Positions 5,687 through 11,770 of a stretch of DNA of 17,361 bases are shown one piece after another. The DNA comes from JBBQTQ01 sp038213135. Its GTDB lineage: Bacteria > Actinomycetota > Thermoleophilia > Gaiellales > Gaiellaceae. Location of the stretch: contig JBBQTQ010000057.1 of the NCBI GenBank assembly GCA_038213135.1, forward strand, positions 1-17,361, written 5' to 3'. Within the stretch, counting starts at the first letter, position 1. Every line of letters starts with the position of its first letter. The translations under genes and the position numbers were made by a program. The notes under the pieces are model-generated. The model saw only the letters and a list, made by a program, of their open reading frames with translations. It was not told where the DNA came from and ran no database searches.

Positions 5687-8191
5687 CTACTTGATCTCGA
5701 ACTCGACGGACTTCCTGCTGGCGGCCCCGCCGAAGGTGGAGTAGGCGACGATCGTCAGCGTGTAGCGGCCGGGGCGCAGAGGGCCGCCGTTCGGATCGTG
5801 GCCGGTCAGGCCGAAGGCGAAGTGGCCTGGGAGGACGTCGCGAAGCCGGGCGAGCAGGCCGAGCGGCTTGTCCTGGGAGCTGAGGAAGAGGTCGAGGCGC
5901 TGGAGCGGCTCGATCGCCTCGCCGCGGCTCGATCTCGAGAGGCGTCCGGCCTCGACCGCGAGGATCGCAGGATGCGTCTGCGAAGGCTTGAACGTCGACG
6001 CGGACAGGCGGACAGCGCCGAGCAGGCTTTGATGCTTCCCCAGCAGAATCGACCACGGAACCCGGATCGGGGCGCCTCCGACAGGGGTCAGAAGCAGCAG
6101 CCCGCCCGCGGCGAGCCCGTGGCGAAACGGCAGGAGATGCGCCGAGACGACCACGGACGCTTGGCCGCCGGGAGCGATCTCGAGACGGGTCGGCGAAATC
6201 GAGAGCGCCACCCGCCGATGGCGTGGCTGGTTCGAGTCCGCGTAGACGATCAGCGGGCGGGTCGAGACGTTGCGGACGACGAGCGTTCTCGTTCCCGTCC
6301 AGCCGTCGCCGCCGGCGTGGCCGAACGTGAGCGTCACCGGGTCGGTCGCCACCTCTGCCGCAGCTGCCGAGCCGAGATCGAGCAGCCCGGCGCCCTGGCC
6401 GATGAAAGCCTCGCCGCGCAGGGCCCTCGCCGAGCCGACGAGCACGCTGCGGGTGGCTGCGGCGTCGAGCGAGGGCCGCGCCTGCAGCAGCAGTGCAGCC
6501 GCCCCGGCGAGCGTCGAGGCCGAGGCGCTCGAGCCGTTGACGCTCGTGAAGAGCGAGCCACCGCCTCTCGCGACACCAGGATCGGTCGTCGTCACGGAGA
6601 CACCGCCCGCGACGAGCTCGGGCTTCGGACGTCCGTCGAAGCCGAAGCCCCACGAGGAGAAACCGGCGAGCCGGCCCGCACCCGGGTTCGGGCCGAGCTG
6701 CTTGCGGCCGATCACGACCTCGACGCTGCCCGCGTTCCTCATCGCCGCGGCGACCTCGGGCGAGATGCCGATCACCGGGATCCGCACCTGGGTGTCGAGC
6801 CGGAGCGCGCCGGCCGGGATCGACTCTCCGGAGAGAAGCACCGCTGCCGCGCCAGCCGCCGCGGCTGCGGCAACCTGCGCGGCGGGCGAGCCTCCGAGCG
6901 GCAGCAGCGCGGCTTTCCCGGCGACGAGGCTGAAGCCGTGCGCGTCGAAGACGTTGCCGCCGGGCGGGACCACGAGCGCGAGGTCGAGCGGGTTCGCCGG
7001 CCCGAACGTGCCTGCGAGCGGGGCCGTCCGGTGCAGGAGCACGTGCAGGCCGTGGTGGATCAGCACCTCGACCGCGGGGGCGCGCGGGCGCAGGTCGGCG
7101 GCGCCGACGGCGAGCACGCCTGGCGCGCCCGCCGGGCCGGAGACGTCGCCGAACGCGGGGCCCGCGGGACCGTCGTTTCCGGCCGCCGCGATCACGAGCG
7201 TGTCCAGACGCGCCGCGCCGAGGGCGGCGCGCGCCAGCGGGTCGTCGGCAAACGCCGCGAACGGCTCGACGAGCGGGACGAGCGCCAGCCGCACGGCGTC
7301 GTGGGCGTCGCCGTCGGCGTTCGGATCGACGGATCGCTCCAACCCCGCGACGATCTGGTCGGTTCGGGCATAGACCGCGAAGCGGCCCGAAGCCGTTCGC
7401 TGCCAGCCGGCGACCCGGATCGGGAGTACCGTCGCCCCGCTCGCGACGCCGCTGAGCCCGGCGGGACCGCCATCACCCACGAGGATCCCGGCCATCTCCG
7501 TGCCGTGCCGCTCGAGCTCGGACGCATTGCGGGGGTTCGCACCGGGCTTCGCGCTCGGGCCGCCGTCGACGACGTCGACCCCGTCGAGGACGTGGCCGTG
7601 GAGGTAGGGAGCCGTGGCGTCGACGCCGGTGTCGAGCAGCGCGATCGTCACGCCGGCCCCGTCGAACCCGGCGAGCGAGACCTGGGGCCGGTGGCCCAGC
7701 CCGAGCTTCACAAAGTCGCCGGGAAGGCGCTGGCGCGACTCGTCAGCCGGATACGCGGCGCGAACCGGGTAGACGCCTCGCACCTCCGGCGCGCGCTCGA
7801 GCAAGGCGACTGCGCCGGGGTCGAGGGCCGCGGAGAAGCCGTTCAGCACGCGTGTGTAGCGGAACTCCGGCTTGATGCGTACGCCCTTCTGGGCGAACTT
7901 CGTCAGGAATTGCTGCTGCGCGGCGAAGGCGGCGGCTGTCCAGCCCCGCTCCTGGATGTCAGTGGCGAGCCCGCCGGCGGCCTCGACCCGCTGCGAGAGC
8001 GACGGCGCCTTCAGCACGACCAGCACTCGCTGGCCGATGGCGACCGCCGCGCGCGGACTGCCGACGAGCCCGCGCCAGCGCTCGGCCGCTGCTCCCCGCT
8101 GTACCGGCTGCGAGCTGCGCCCGCCTCCGGCGACGAGCAGCGCACCGGCAGCGATTGCGGAGAAGACGAGGAGGAGGGCGCTAAGCCGCAT
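5687..8191 (-). CDS. Secreted subtilisin-like serine protease (S8) with PA-type insert
   Basis: This 834-residue protein starts with a signal-peptide-like segment (MRLSALLLVFSAIAAGALLVAGG). Residues about 55-145 resemble an inhibitor I9 propeptide (YTRVLNGFSAAL, then VRGVYPV). The S8 domain carries the full triad: D187 in ALLDTGVD, H229 in ERHGTEMAG and S555 in NGSSASAS, with the oxyanion N339 in AAGNDGP. About residues 370-505, between the oxyanion site and the serine, form a PA-like insert. The last ~220 residues are beta-rich and Fn3-like (LTFGHAGG, LVVRNVSTRPL), ending in a strand-rich domain with no cell-wall sorting signal. I chose the ATG at 8191; it overlaps the tsaD stop by 11 bases, and a TTG five codons earlier is possible. 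The degenerate serine motif (GSSAS for GTSMAS) retains the catalytic serine. Expected role: extracellular proteolysis. Confidence 0.9.
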   Translation of the reverse strand: MRLSALLLVFSAIAAGALLVAGGGRSSQPVQRGAAAERWRGLVGSPRAAVAIGQRVLVVLKAPSLSQRVEAAGGLATDIQERGWTAAAFAAQQQFLTKFAQKGVRIKPEFRYTRVLNGFSAALDPGAVALLERAPEVRGVYPVRAAYPADESRQRLPGDFVKLGLGHRPQVSLAGFDGAGVTIALLDTGVDATAPYLHGHVLDGVDVVDGGPSAKPGANPRNASELERHGTEMAGILVGDGGPAGLSGVASGATVLPIRVAGWQRTASGRFAVYARTDQIVAGLERSVDPNADGDAHDAVRLALVPLVEPFAAFADDPLARAALGAARLDTLVIAAAGNDGPAGPAFGDVSGPAGAPGVLAVGAADLRPRAPAVEVLIHHGLHVLLHRTAPLAGTFGPANPLDLALVVPPGGNVFDAHGFSLVAGKAALLPLGGSPAAQVAAAAAAGAAAVLLSGESIPAGALRLDTQVRIPVIGISPEVAAAMRNAGSVEVVIGRKQLGPNPGAGRLAGFSSWGFGFDGRPKPELVAGGVSVTTTDPGVARGGGSLFTSVNGSSASASTLAGAAALLLQARPSLDAAATRSVLVGSARALRGEAFIGQGAGLLDLGSAAAAEVATDPVTLTFGHAGGDGWTGTRTLVVRNVSTRPLIVYADSNQPRHRRVALSISPTRLEIAPGGQASVVVSAHLLPFRHGLAAGGLLLLTPVGGAPIRVPWSILLGKHQSLLGAVRLSASTFKPSQTHPAILAVEAGRLSRSSRGEAIEPLQRLDLFLSSQDKPLGLLARLRDVLPGHFAFGLTGHDPNGGPLRPGRYTLTIVAYSTFGGAASRKSVEFEIK

Positions 8192-9128
8192 AGGCGTCGA
8201 GGGCAAGGTAGTCCGGATAGGCGATCGGCTCGCCGAAGCGCGCGGCGGACGCGATCATCGCCGCGTTGTCCGTGCAGAGCGGAAGGGGCGCGGCAACGGC
8301 GTCGGGAAGCGCTTCGCGGAGCTCGGAGTTCGCGGCGACGCCGCCGACGATCGCGACCCGGTCGGCGCCAGCCGCGGCGACCTTCTCCGTCAGCGCCCGG
8401 ACGATCGCCCGCTGGTAGCTCGCCGCGAGGTCTGCACGACGGCGGTCGAGCTCCTCGGCGTCCAGGTCGCGGACGGCGTAGAGCAGCGCCGTCTTCACGC
8501 CCGAGAAGGAGAAGTCGAGACCCGGAACGCGCGCGACCGGGAAGGAGTACGCCTCGGGATCGCCGTCGCGAGCGAGCCGGTCGATCGCGGCACCACCGGG
8601 ATAGCCGAGCCCGAGCAGGCGCGCGCCCTTGTCGAACGCCTCCCCCGCCGCGTCGTCGAGCGTCGTCCCCCGGGTCCGGTAGCCCGAGCGCTCCTGAACG
8701 TCGAGCAACAAGGTGTGGCCGCCGCTCGCCAGCAGGCAGAGGAAAGGCGGCTCGAGCGGGTCGGGCTCCAGGTAGAGCGAGGCAACGTGCCCGTGCAGGT
8801 GGTTGACCGGCACGAACGGGAGCCGGCGCGAGAAGGCGACCGCCTTGGCGGCCGTCAGGCCGACCAGCAGCGCTCCGACGAGTCCCGGGCCGGCGGTCGC
8901 CGCAACCGTCTCGACATCGTCCAGCGTGATGCCGGCGACGCCGAGCGCCTCTCGCACCACCGGCGAGACGAGCTCGAGGTGACGGCGCGCAGCGACCTCG
9001 GGCACGACGCCCCCGTACTCGGCGTGCAGTTCGGCCTGCGACGCGACGATGTTGGAGAGGATCCGGCCCTCTCGGGTGACTACGGCGGCGGCGGTCTCGT
9101 CGCAGGAGGTCTCGAGCGCGAGGATCAC
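8181..9128 (-). CDS. tsaD: tRNA N6-adenosine threonylcarbamoyltransferase TsaD
   Basis: TsaD transfers the threonylcarbamoyl group from threonylcarbamoyl-AMP to A37 of ANN-decoding tRNAs, working with TsaB and TsaE in the cytoplasm. Visible motifs: ILALETSCDETAAA at the start, metal-binding NHLHGH (H110, H114), LASGGHT, DDAAGEAFDKGARLLGLGYPGG, FSFSGVKTA and CTDNAAMIA with the metal ligand D287. I place the start at GTG 9128, because it overlaps the rimI stop as GTGA and begins exactly at the conserved ILALETS strand; a GTG 11 codons earlier (9161) would add MARPGAAAGPP without homology. At 315 residues it is slightly shorter than the usual 330-340. Confidence 0.97.
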   Translation of the reverse strand: MILALETSCDETAAAVVTREGRILSNIVASQAELHAEYGGVVPEVAARRHLELVSPVVREALGVAGITLDDVETVAATAGPGLVGALLVGLTAAKAVAFSRRLPFVPVNHLHGHVASLYLEPDPLEPPFLCLLASGGHTLLLDVQERSGYRTRGTTLDDAAGEAFDKGARLLGLGYPGGAAIDRLARDGDPEAYSFPVARVPGLDFSFSGVKTALLYAVRDLDAEELDRRRADLAASYQRAIVRALTEKVAAAGADRVAIVGGVAANSELREALPDAVAAPLPLCTDNAAMIASAARFGEPIAYPDYLALDAYAA

Positions 9129-9601
9129 AGGTGGGCCTGCTGCGGCGCCGGGTCGCGCCACATGATCAGGGCGTCCTCGCGGTTGTCCGTGTAGTAGCCG
9201 CGCCGGACGCCCCGGCCCTCGAAGCCGAGCTGCTCGTAGAGCTTGATCGCCTCCGCGTTCGAGACGCGCACCTCGAGCGTGTAGCCGCGGCGGCCGTCGT
9301 CACCGGTGTTCTCGAAGAGCTCGTGCATGAGGCGCTTGGCCAGCCCGTGGCGGCGGTAGGCCAGGGCGACGGCGACGTTCATGACGTGCCAGGCATCGAC
9401 GTAGCGGGAGACGACGATGTAGGCGGCAAGCTCCCCGTTCTCGCTGTCGAAGGCGCCGAGGCAGATCGACGCCGGCTTCGCGATCTCGCCGGCGAACATC
9501 GAGCGCGACCACGGAGTTGGGAACGACTGGCGCTCGATCACCTCGATCGCGTTCAGGTCGCGCAGCTCGAGGCGCCGGATCTCGATCGTGTTCACGCTCA
9601 T
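9125..9601 (-). CDS. rimI: Ribosomal-protein-alanine N-acetyltransferase-like GNAT, RimI
   Basis: The 158-residue GNAT acetyltransferase has the RimI pattern: IERQSFPTPWS near residues 22-32, the acetyl-CoA loop YRRHGLAKRL at 82-91, and the C-terminal LEVRVSNAEAIKLYEQLGF (E110, N115, Y122) followed by YYTDNREDALIMWRD. RimI acetylates the N-terminal alanine of ribosomal protein S18 in E. coli; actinobacterial homologues encoded between tsaB and tsaD may have broader N-terminal targets. The ATG start at 9601 has only a weak GGGCAG upstream. Its stop overlaps the tsaD start as GTGA, so the two are probably translationally coupled. Unusually for this block, 115 bases with a tandem repeat separate it from tsaB. 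Confidence 0.93.
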   Translation of the reverse strand: MSVNTIEIRRLELRDLNAIEVIERQSFPTPWSRSMFAGEIAKPASICLGAFDSENGELAAYIVVSRYVDAWHVMNVAVALAYRRHGLAKRLMHELFENTGDDGRRGYTLEVRVSNAEAIKLYEQLGFEGRGVRRGYYTDNREDALIMWRDPAPQQAHL

Positions 9602-9615
9602 CTGCCCGAGACGGC

Positions 9616-9691
9616 CGTGGCCCCTGTGGAAACGGTGACAGTCACCGGTCGTGGCCCCTGTGGAAAACGGTGACAGTCACCGGTCGTGGCC
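9616..9691. repeat. Tandem 34/35-bp repeat between tsaB and rimI
   Basis: Two near-identical units lie at 9616-9649 (34 bp) and 9650-9684 (35 bp), with CGTGGCC of a third at 9685-9691. The units differ by one A in an A-run. Each contains the perfect palindrome CGGTGAC-A-GTCACCG (9633-9647 and 9668-9682) and a TGTGGAAA segment whose reverse complement resembles a DnaA box (TTTTCCACA in the second unit). In the mRNA, each unit would form a short hairpin ahead of rimI. Confidence 0.85.
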
Positions 9692-9716
9692 GTTACGGTC
9701 AGGATCCCGCTCGCGC

Positions 9717-10304
9717 TCACCGTACGGCCTTCACGGCGTCGGGTGCGCGCACGTAGATCGGCTCGACGAGTTCTGCCGGCCCGAACTCGCGCGCGAGCTC
9801 GGCGTGGAAACGTGCGCGCGGAAGGTGGAGCTCGCTCTCGTCCGGCGGCACCTCCCCCCCGGCCGCCCTGATCTGCTCACGGTAACGACGGGCGCCGTCG
9901 CCGATGTAGACCGCGCCACGAGCAATCTCGAGCTCGGCCGCCGGCACGGCGCGCGGCCCGCGAACAAAGACCTCGCGGCGGCCGGCGTCGATCAGCGGCA
10001 CCGCGCCAGGGGCACCGGCAGCGAGCGCGTCGAGCGTGGAGACCCCTGCGACCGGCAGCTCCAGAGCGAGCGCCAGACCGCGAGCCGCGGCGAGTCCGAT
10101 CCGCAGCCCGGTGAAGCTGCCGGGGCCAGTCCCGACCGCGATCCCACCGAGATCGCCCGCCTCCAGCCGGGCGTCCGCCATCAGCTGTGCGGCAGCGGCC
10201 AGCACGGCTCGAGTCTGCCCGGTCCGCTCGCCGAGCAGCTCGCCGTCCCGCACGAGCGCGCTCGTCGCCACGCGAGTGGCCGTGTCGAACGCGAGTATCA
10301 CCAC
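9717..10304 (-). CDS. tsaB: tRNA threonylcarbamoyladenosine biosynthesis protein TsaB
   Basis: TsaB is the catalytically inactive ASKHA-fold partner of TsaD in t6A synthesis. The 195-residue protein begins ILAFDTATRVATSALV and has the signature VGTGPGSFTGLRIGLAAARGL around residues 57-77, followed by VAGVSTLDALA. It lacks the histidine metal site seen in TsaD, as expected. The start is one of two adjacent GTG codons, 10304 or 10301; the second would overlap the tsaE stop as GTGA. The C-terminal part is degenerate, as is usual for TsaB. The 115-base gap to rimI downstream is filled by a tandem palindromic repeat. Confidence 0.95.
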   Translation of the reverse strand: MVILAFDTATRVATSALVRDGELLGERTGQTRAVLAAAAQLMADARLEAGDLGGIAVGTGPGSFTGLRIGLAAARGLALALELPVAGVSTLDALAAGAPGAVPLIDAGRREVFVRGPRAVPAAELEIARGAVYIGDGARRYREQIRAAGGEVPPDESELHLPRARFHAELAREFGPAELVEPIYVRAPDAVKAVR

Positions 10305-10744
10305 TCCCCGAAAATGCCTTCCAGCAACCGTTCTTCCCCGCTGACGAGGACGAGAAGTCTACGGGCCGAATCCACGTGCCGGAGCTCCACGGCGACGCGC
10401 GCCGCCGGCAGCCACCCGCCCGCCGCCTCGGGCCATTCGACGAAGCAGACCGCGTCTTCGAAGTACGGCTCGAGAGCGGCCCAGTCGGCCTCCCCGACCT
10501 GCTCGAACCGGAAGAGGTCGAGGTGCGAGACTCCGCCGTAACGGTGGCCGATGGTGTACGTGGGGCTCGTCACCGGCCCCCCGACTCCGAGCGCGCGTGC
10601 CGCCCCGCGTACGAAGGTCGTCTTGCCGGAGCCAAGCTCGCCGGAGAGGGTCACGAGATCCCCCGAGCGCAGCTCGGCGGCGAGCGCAGCAGCAATCCGC
10701 TCGGTCTCCTCGGGCGAGCTGGAGGTGAGCTCGAGCCGGCTCAG
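10298..10744 (-). CDS. tsaE: tRNA threonylcarbamoyladenosine ATPase TsaE, apparent CTG start
   Basis: TsaE is the P-loop ATPase that drives the TsaB-TsaD cycle. Motifs are clear: LSGELGSGKTTFVRGAARAL (P-loop, residues 33-52 from the CTG), VTSPTYTIGHRY, HLDLFRF and VCFVEWPEAAG. The frame has no ATG, GTG or TTG between the end of the glycosylase gene and the P-loop strand. A CTG at 10744 overlaps the glycosylase stop as CTGA and gives 148 residues with the P-loop at the same distance from the N-terminus as in E. coli TsaE, so I take it as the start. A GTG at 10654 would remove the first helix and leave the P-loop three residues from the end. The frame also stays open far upstream inside the glycosylase gene, but that part has no homology. 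Confidence 0.92.
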   Translation of the reverse strand: MSRLELTSSSPEETERIAAALAAELRSGDLVTLSGELGSGKTTFVRGAARALGVGGPVTSPTYTIGHRYGGVSHLDLFRFEQVGEADWAALEPYFEDAVCFVEWPEAAGGWLPAARVAVELRHVDSARRLLVLVSGEERLLEGIFGEW

Positions 10745-11385
10745 AACAGGCCGAGCTGGACGGCAGGCTCGAGTGAGGCCTGCTCGTCTTCCGGCTCGGG
10801 TTCCGCGGCGACGGGCTCGAGGAAGCGACCGAGGATCTCGGGAAGCCGGCGGAAGTCCTCCTCCAGCACCTTGAGCATCGCGGGCGTGTAGAGAGCCGCG
10901 GCCGGGTGATAGATCGGGTACAGGAGCACGTCGAGCGACCCGTAGCGCACCCGCTGCTCCTGGCCGTGGACGCGCGTGATCCCGACGTCCTTGCCCGTCA
11001 GCTGCTTCGTGGCGTGGTTGCCGAGGGTGGCGATCACCTTCGGCTGAATCAGCTCGATCTGGCGGAAGAGCCACGGCTCACAGGCAGCCTTCTCCTCCGG
11101 CTGCGGGTCGCGGTTGCCCGGAGGGCGGCATTTGAGCGTGTTGACGACGTAGACGTCGGAGCGTGCGAGCCCGATCCCGGCCAGCAGCTTGTCGAGCAGC
11201 TTGGCGGCCTGGCCGACGAAGGGGACGCCCTGCTGGTCCTCGTGGAACCCCGGCGCCTCGCCGACGAACATCAGGTCTGCGTTCGGGTGGCCCGAGCCGA
11301 AGACGACCTGCGTGCGGCCGGCCGCGAGGGCGCACTTGGTGCACGTCGAGGCCTCGTCCGCGAGTAGCGCCAGCCCGTGGCTCAC
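10741..11385 (-). CDS. Family 4 uracil-DNA glycosylase (4Fe-4S)
   Basis: The 214-residue protein excises uracil from DNA as the first step of base excision repair. It has the family 4 motif GEAPGFHEDQQGVPFVGQA (residues 42-60), the HPAA motif at 160-163 and four cysteines C15, C18, C86 and C102 in the spacing that ligates the 4Fe-4S cluster of this family. NTLKCRPPGNRDP is also typical. An acidic tail (EPEPEDEQ) near the C-terminus looks disordered. The start is GTG 11385. Its stop overlaps the apparent CTG start of tsaE by four bases, placing it at the head of the t6A gene block. Confidence 0.95.
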   Translation of the reverse strand: MSHGLALLADEASTCTKCALAAGRTQVVFGSGHPNADLMFVGEAPGFHEDQQGVPFVGQAAKLLDKLLAGIGLARSDVYVVNTLKCRPPGNRDPQPEEKAACEPWLFRQIELIQPKVIATLGNHATKQLTGKDVGITRVHGQEQRVRYGSLDVLLYPIYHPAAALYTPAMLKVLEEDFRRLPEILGRFLEPVAAEPEPEDEQASLEPAVQLGLF

Positions 11386-11424
11386 GGGCGCGAGTCTATG
11401 TCTGCGACCGGATGCACCACGTGC

Positions 11425-11450
11425 GGGACAGGCCTCGAGAGGCCTGTCCC
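11425..11450. repeat. 26-bp palindromic repeat, copy 2 (fmdB / glycosylase gap)
   Basis: Arms GGGACAGGCCT and AGGCCTGTCCC flank the loop CGAG, which is the reverse complement of the CTCG loop in copies 1 and 3, so this copy is inverted relative to them. The outer two base pairs of the other copies are not matched. It lies in the 97-base gap between fmdB and the glycosylase gene, both on the minus strand. Confidence 0.85.
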
Positions 11451-11482
11451 TGCGGTGCAGCGCTCGGCGGCTTCCTTACGAG

Positions 11483-11695
11483 CTAATGCCCGCAGCCGCA
11501 CGAGCCGCCGCAGCACCCGCCGCCGCCGCCGAAGCTCGGCGACTCGCCCCCGCCCGCGCCGACGGCCGAGAAGACCGAGAACTGCTTCTTGACCCTCGCC
11601 GCGCCGCAGTCGGGGCACTTCGGGGTCTCGCCGTTGCGGACGAGCTCCTCAAAGTGCGACTCGCACTTCATGCACACGTACTCGTAGATCGGCAT
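11483..11695 (-). CDS. FmdB-family zinc ribbon protein
   Basis: This 70-residue protein begins MPIYEYVCMKCESHFEEL and has CPDC at 27-30, so C8/C11 and C27/C30 form the zinc ribbon of the FmdB/CxxC_CXXC_SSSS group of putative regulatory proteins. Function is not established; the first member was linked to regulation of the formamidase operon in Methylophilus. The C-terminal tail is almost all glycine, cysteine and histidine (GGGGGCCGGSCGCGH), adding four cysteines that could bind further metal. ATG start at 11695. The gene stands alone between two inverted copies of the palindromic repeat. Confidence 0.92.
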   Translation of the reverse strand: MPIYEYVCMKCESHFEELVRNGETPKCPDCGAARVKKQFSVFSAVGAGGGESPSFGGGGGCCGGSCGCGH

Positions 11696-11730
11696 CGCAC
11701 CAAAGCTAGCACGGAGGGTCAGCTGAGACC

Positions 11731-11760
11731 GAGGGACAGGCCTCTCGAGGCCTGTCCCTC
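11731..11760. repeat. 30-bp palindromic repeat, copy 3 (hydrolase / fmdB gap)
   Basis: Identical to copy 1 at 3238: arms GAGGGACAGGCCT and AGGCCTGTCCCTC, loop CTCG, with the same CC before and AC after. It starts 10 bases beyond the stop codon of the secreted hydrolase (minus strand), a position suited to a tail-less terminator, and 35 bases before the fmdB start. Both this copy and copy 1 are followed nine bases after TCAC by TAGGGCGAG, which may be chance or a longer shared unit. Confidence 0.85.
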
Positions 11761-11770
11761 ACGCCACCTT

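Noticed and set aside
6229..6239. GGTTCGAGTCC, resembling a tRNA T-loop
   Set aside because: The flanking bases do not pair into a T-stem, no acceptor or anticodon arm is nearby, and it lies in the protease coding sequence.
5513..8806. A plus-strand open frame of about 1,100 codons antisense to the protease and tsaD
   Set aside because: Its translation is low-complexity Arg/Ala/Glu with no motifs, and it runs antisense to clearly conserved genes. Long antisense frames are expected at this GC content.
9616..9691. A possible CRISPR array or replication origin at the tandem repeat
   Set aside because: The repeats are directly adjacent with no spacers and no cas genes nearby. Two DnaA-like motifs without dnaA/dnaN or an AT-rich region do not make an origin.
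10745..11074. A long upstream extension of tsaE overlapping the glycosylase gene
   Set aside because: The extra ~110 residues are Arg/Ala-rich with no homology to TsaE and lie wholly within the conserved glycosylase gene in another frame.
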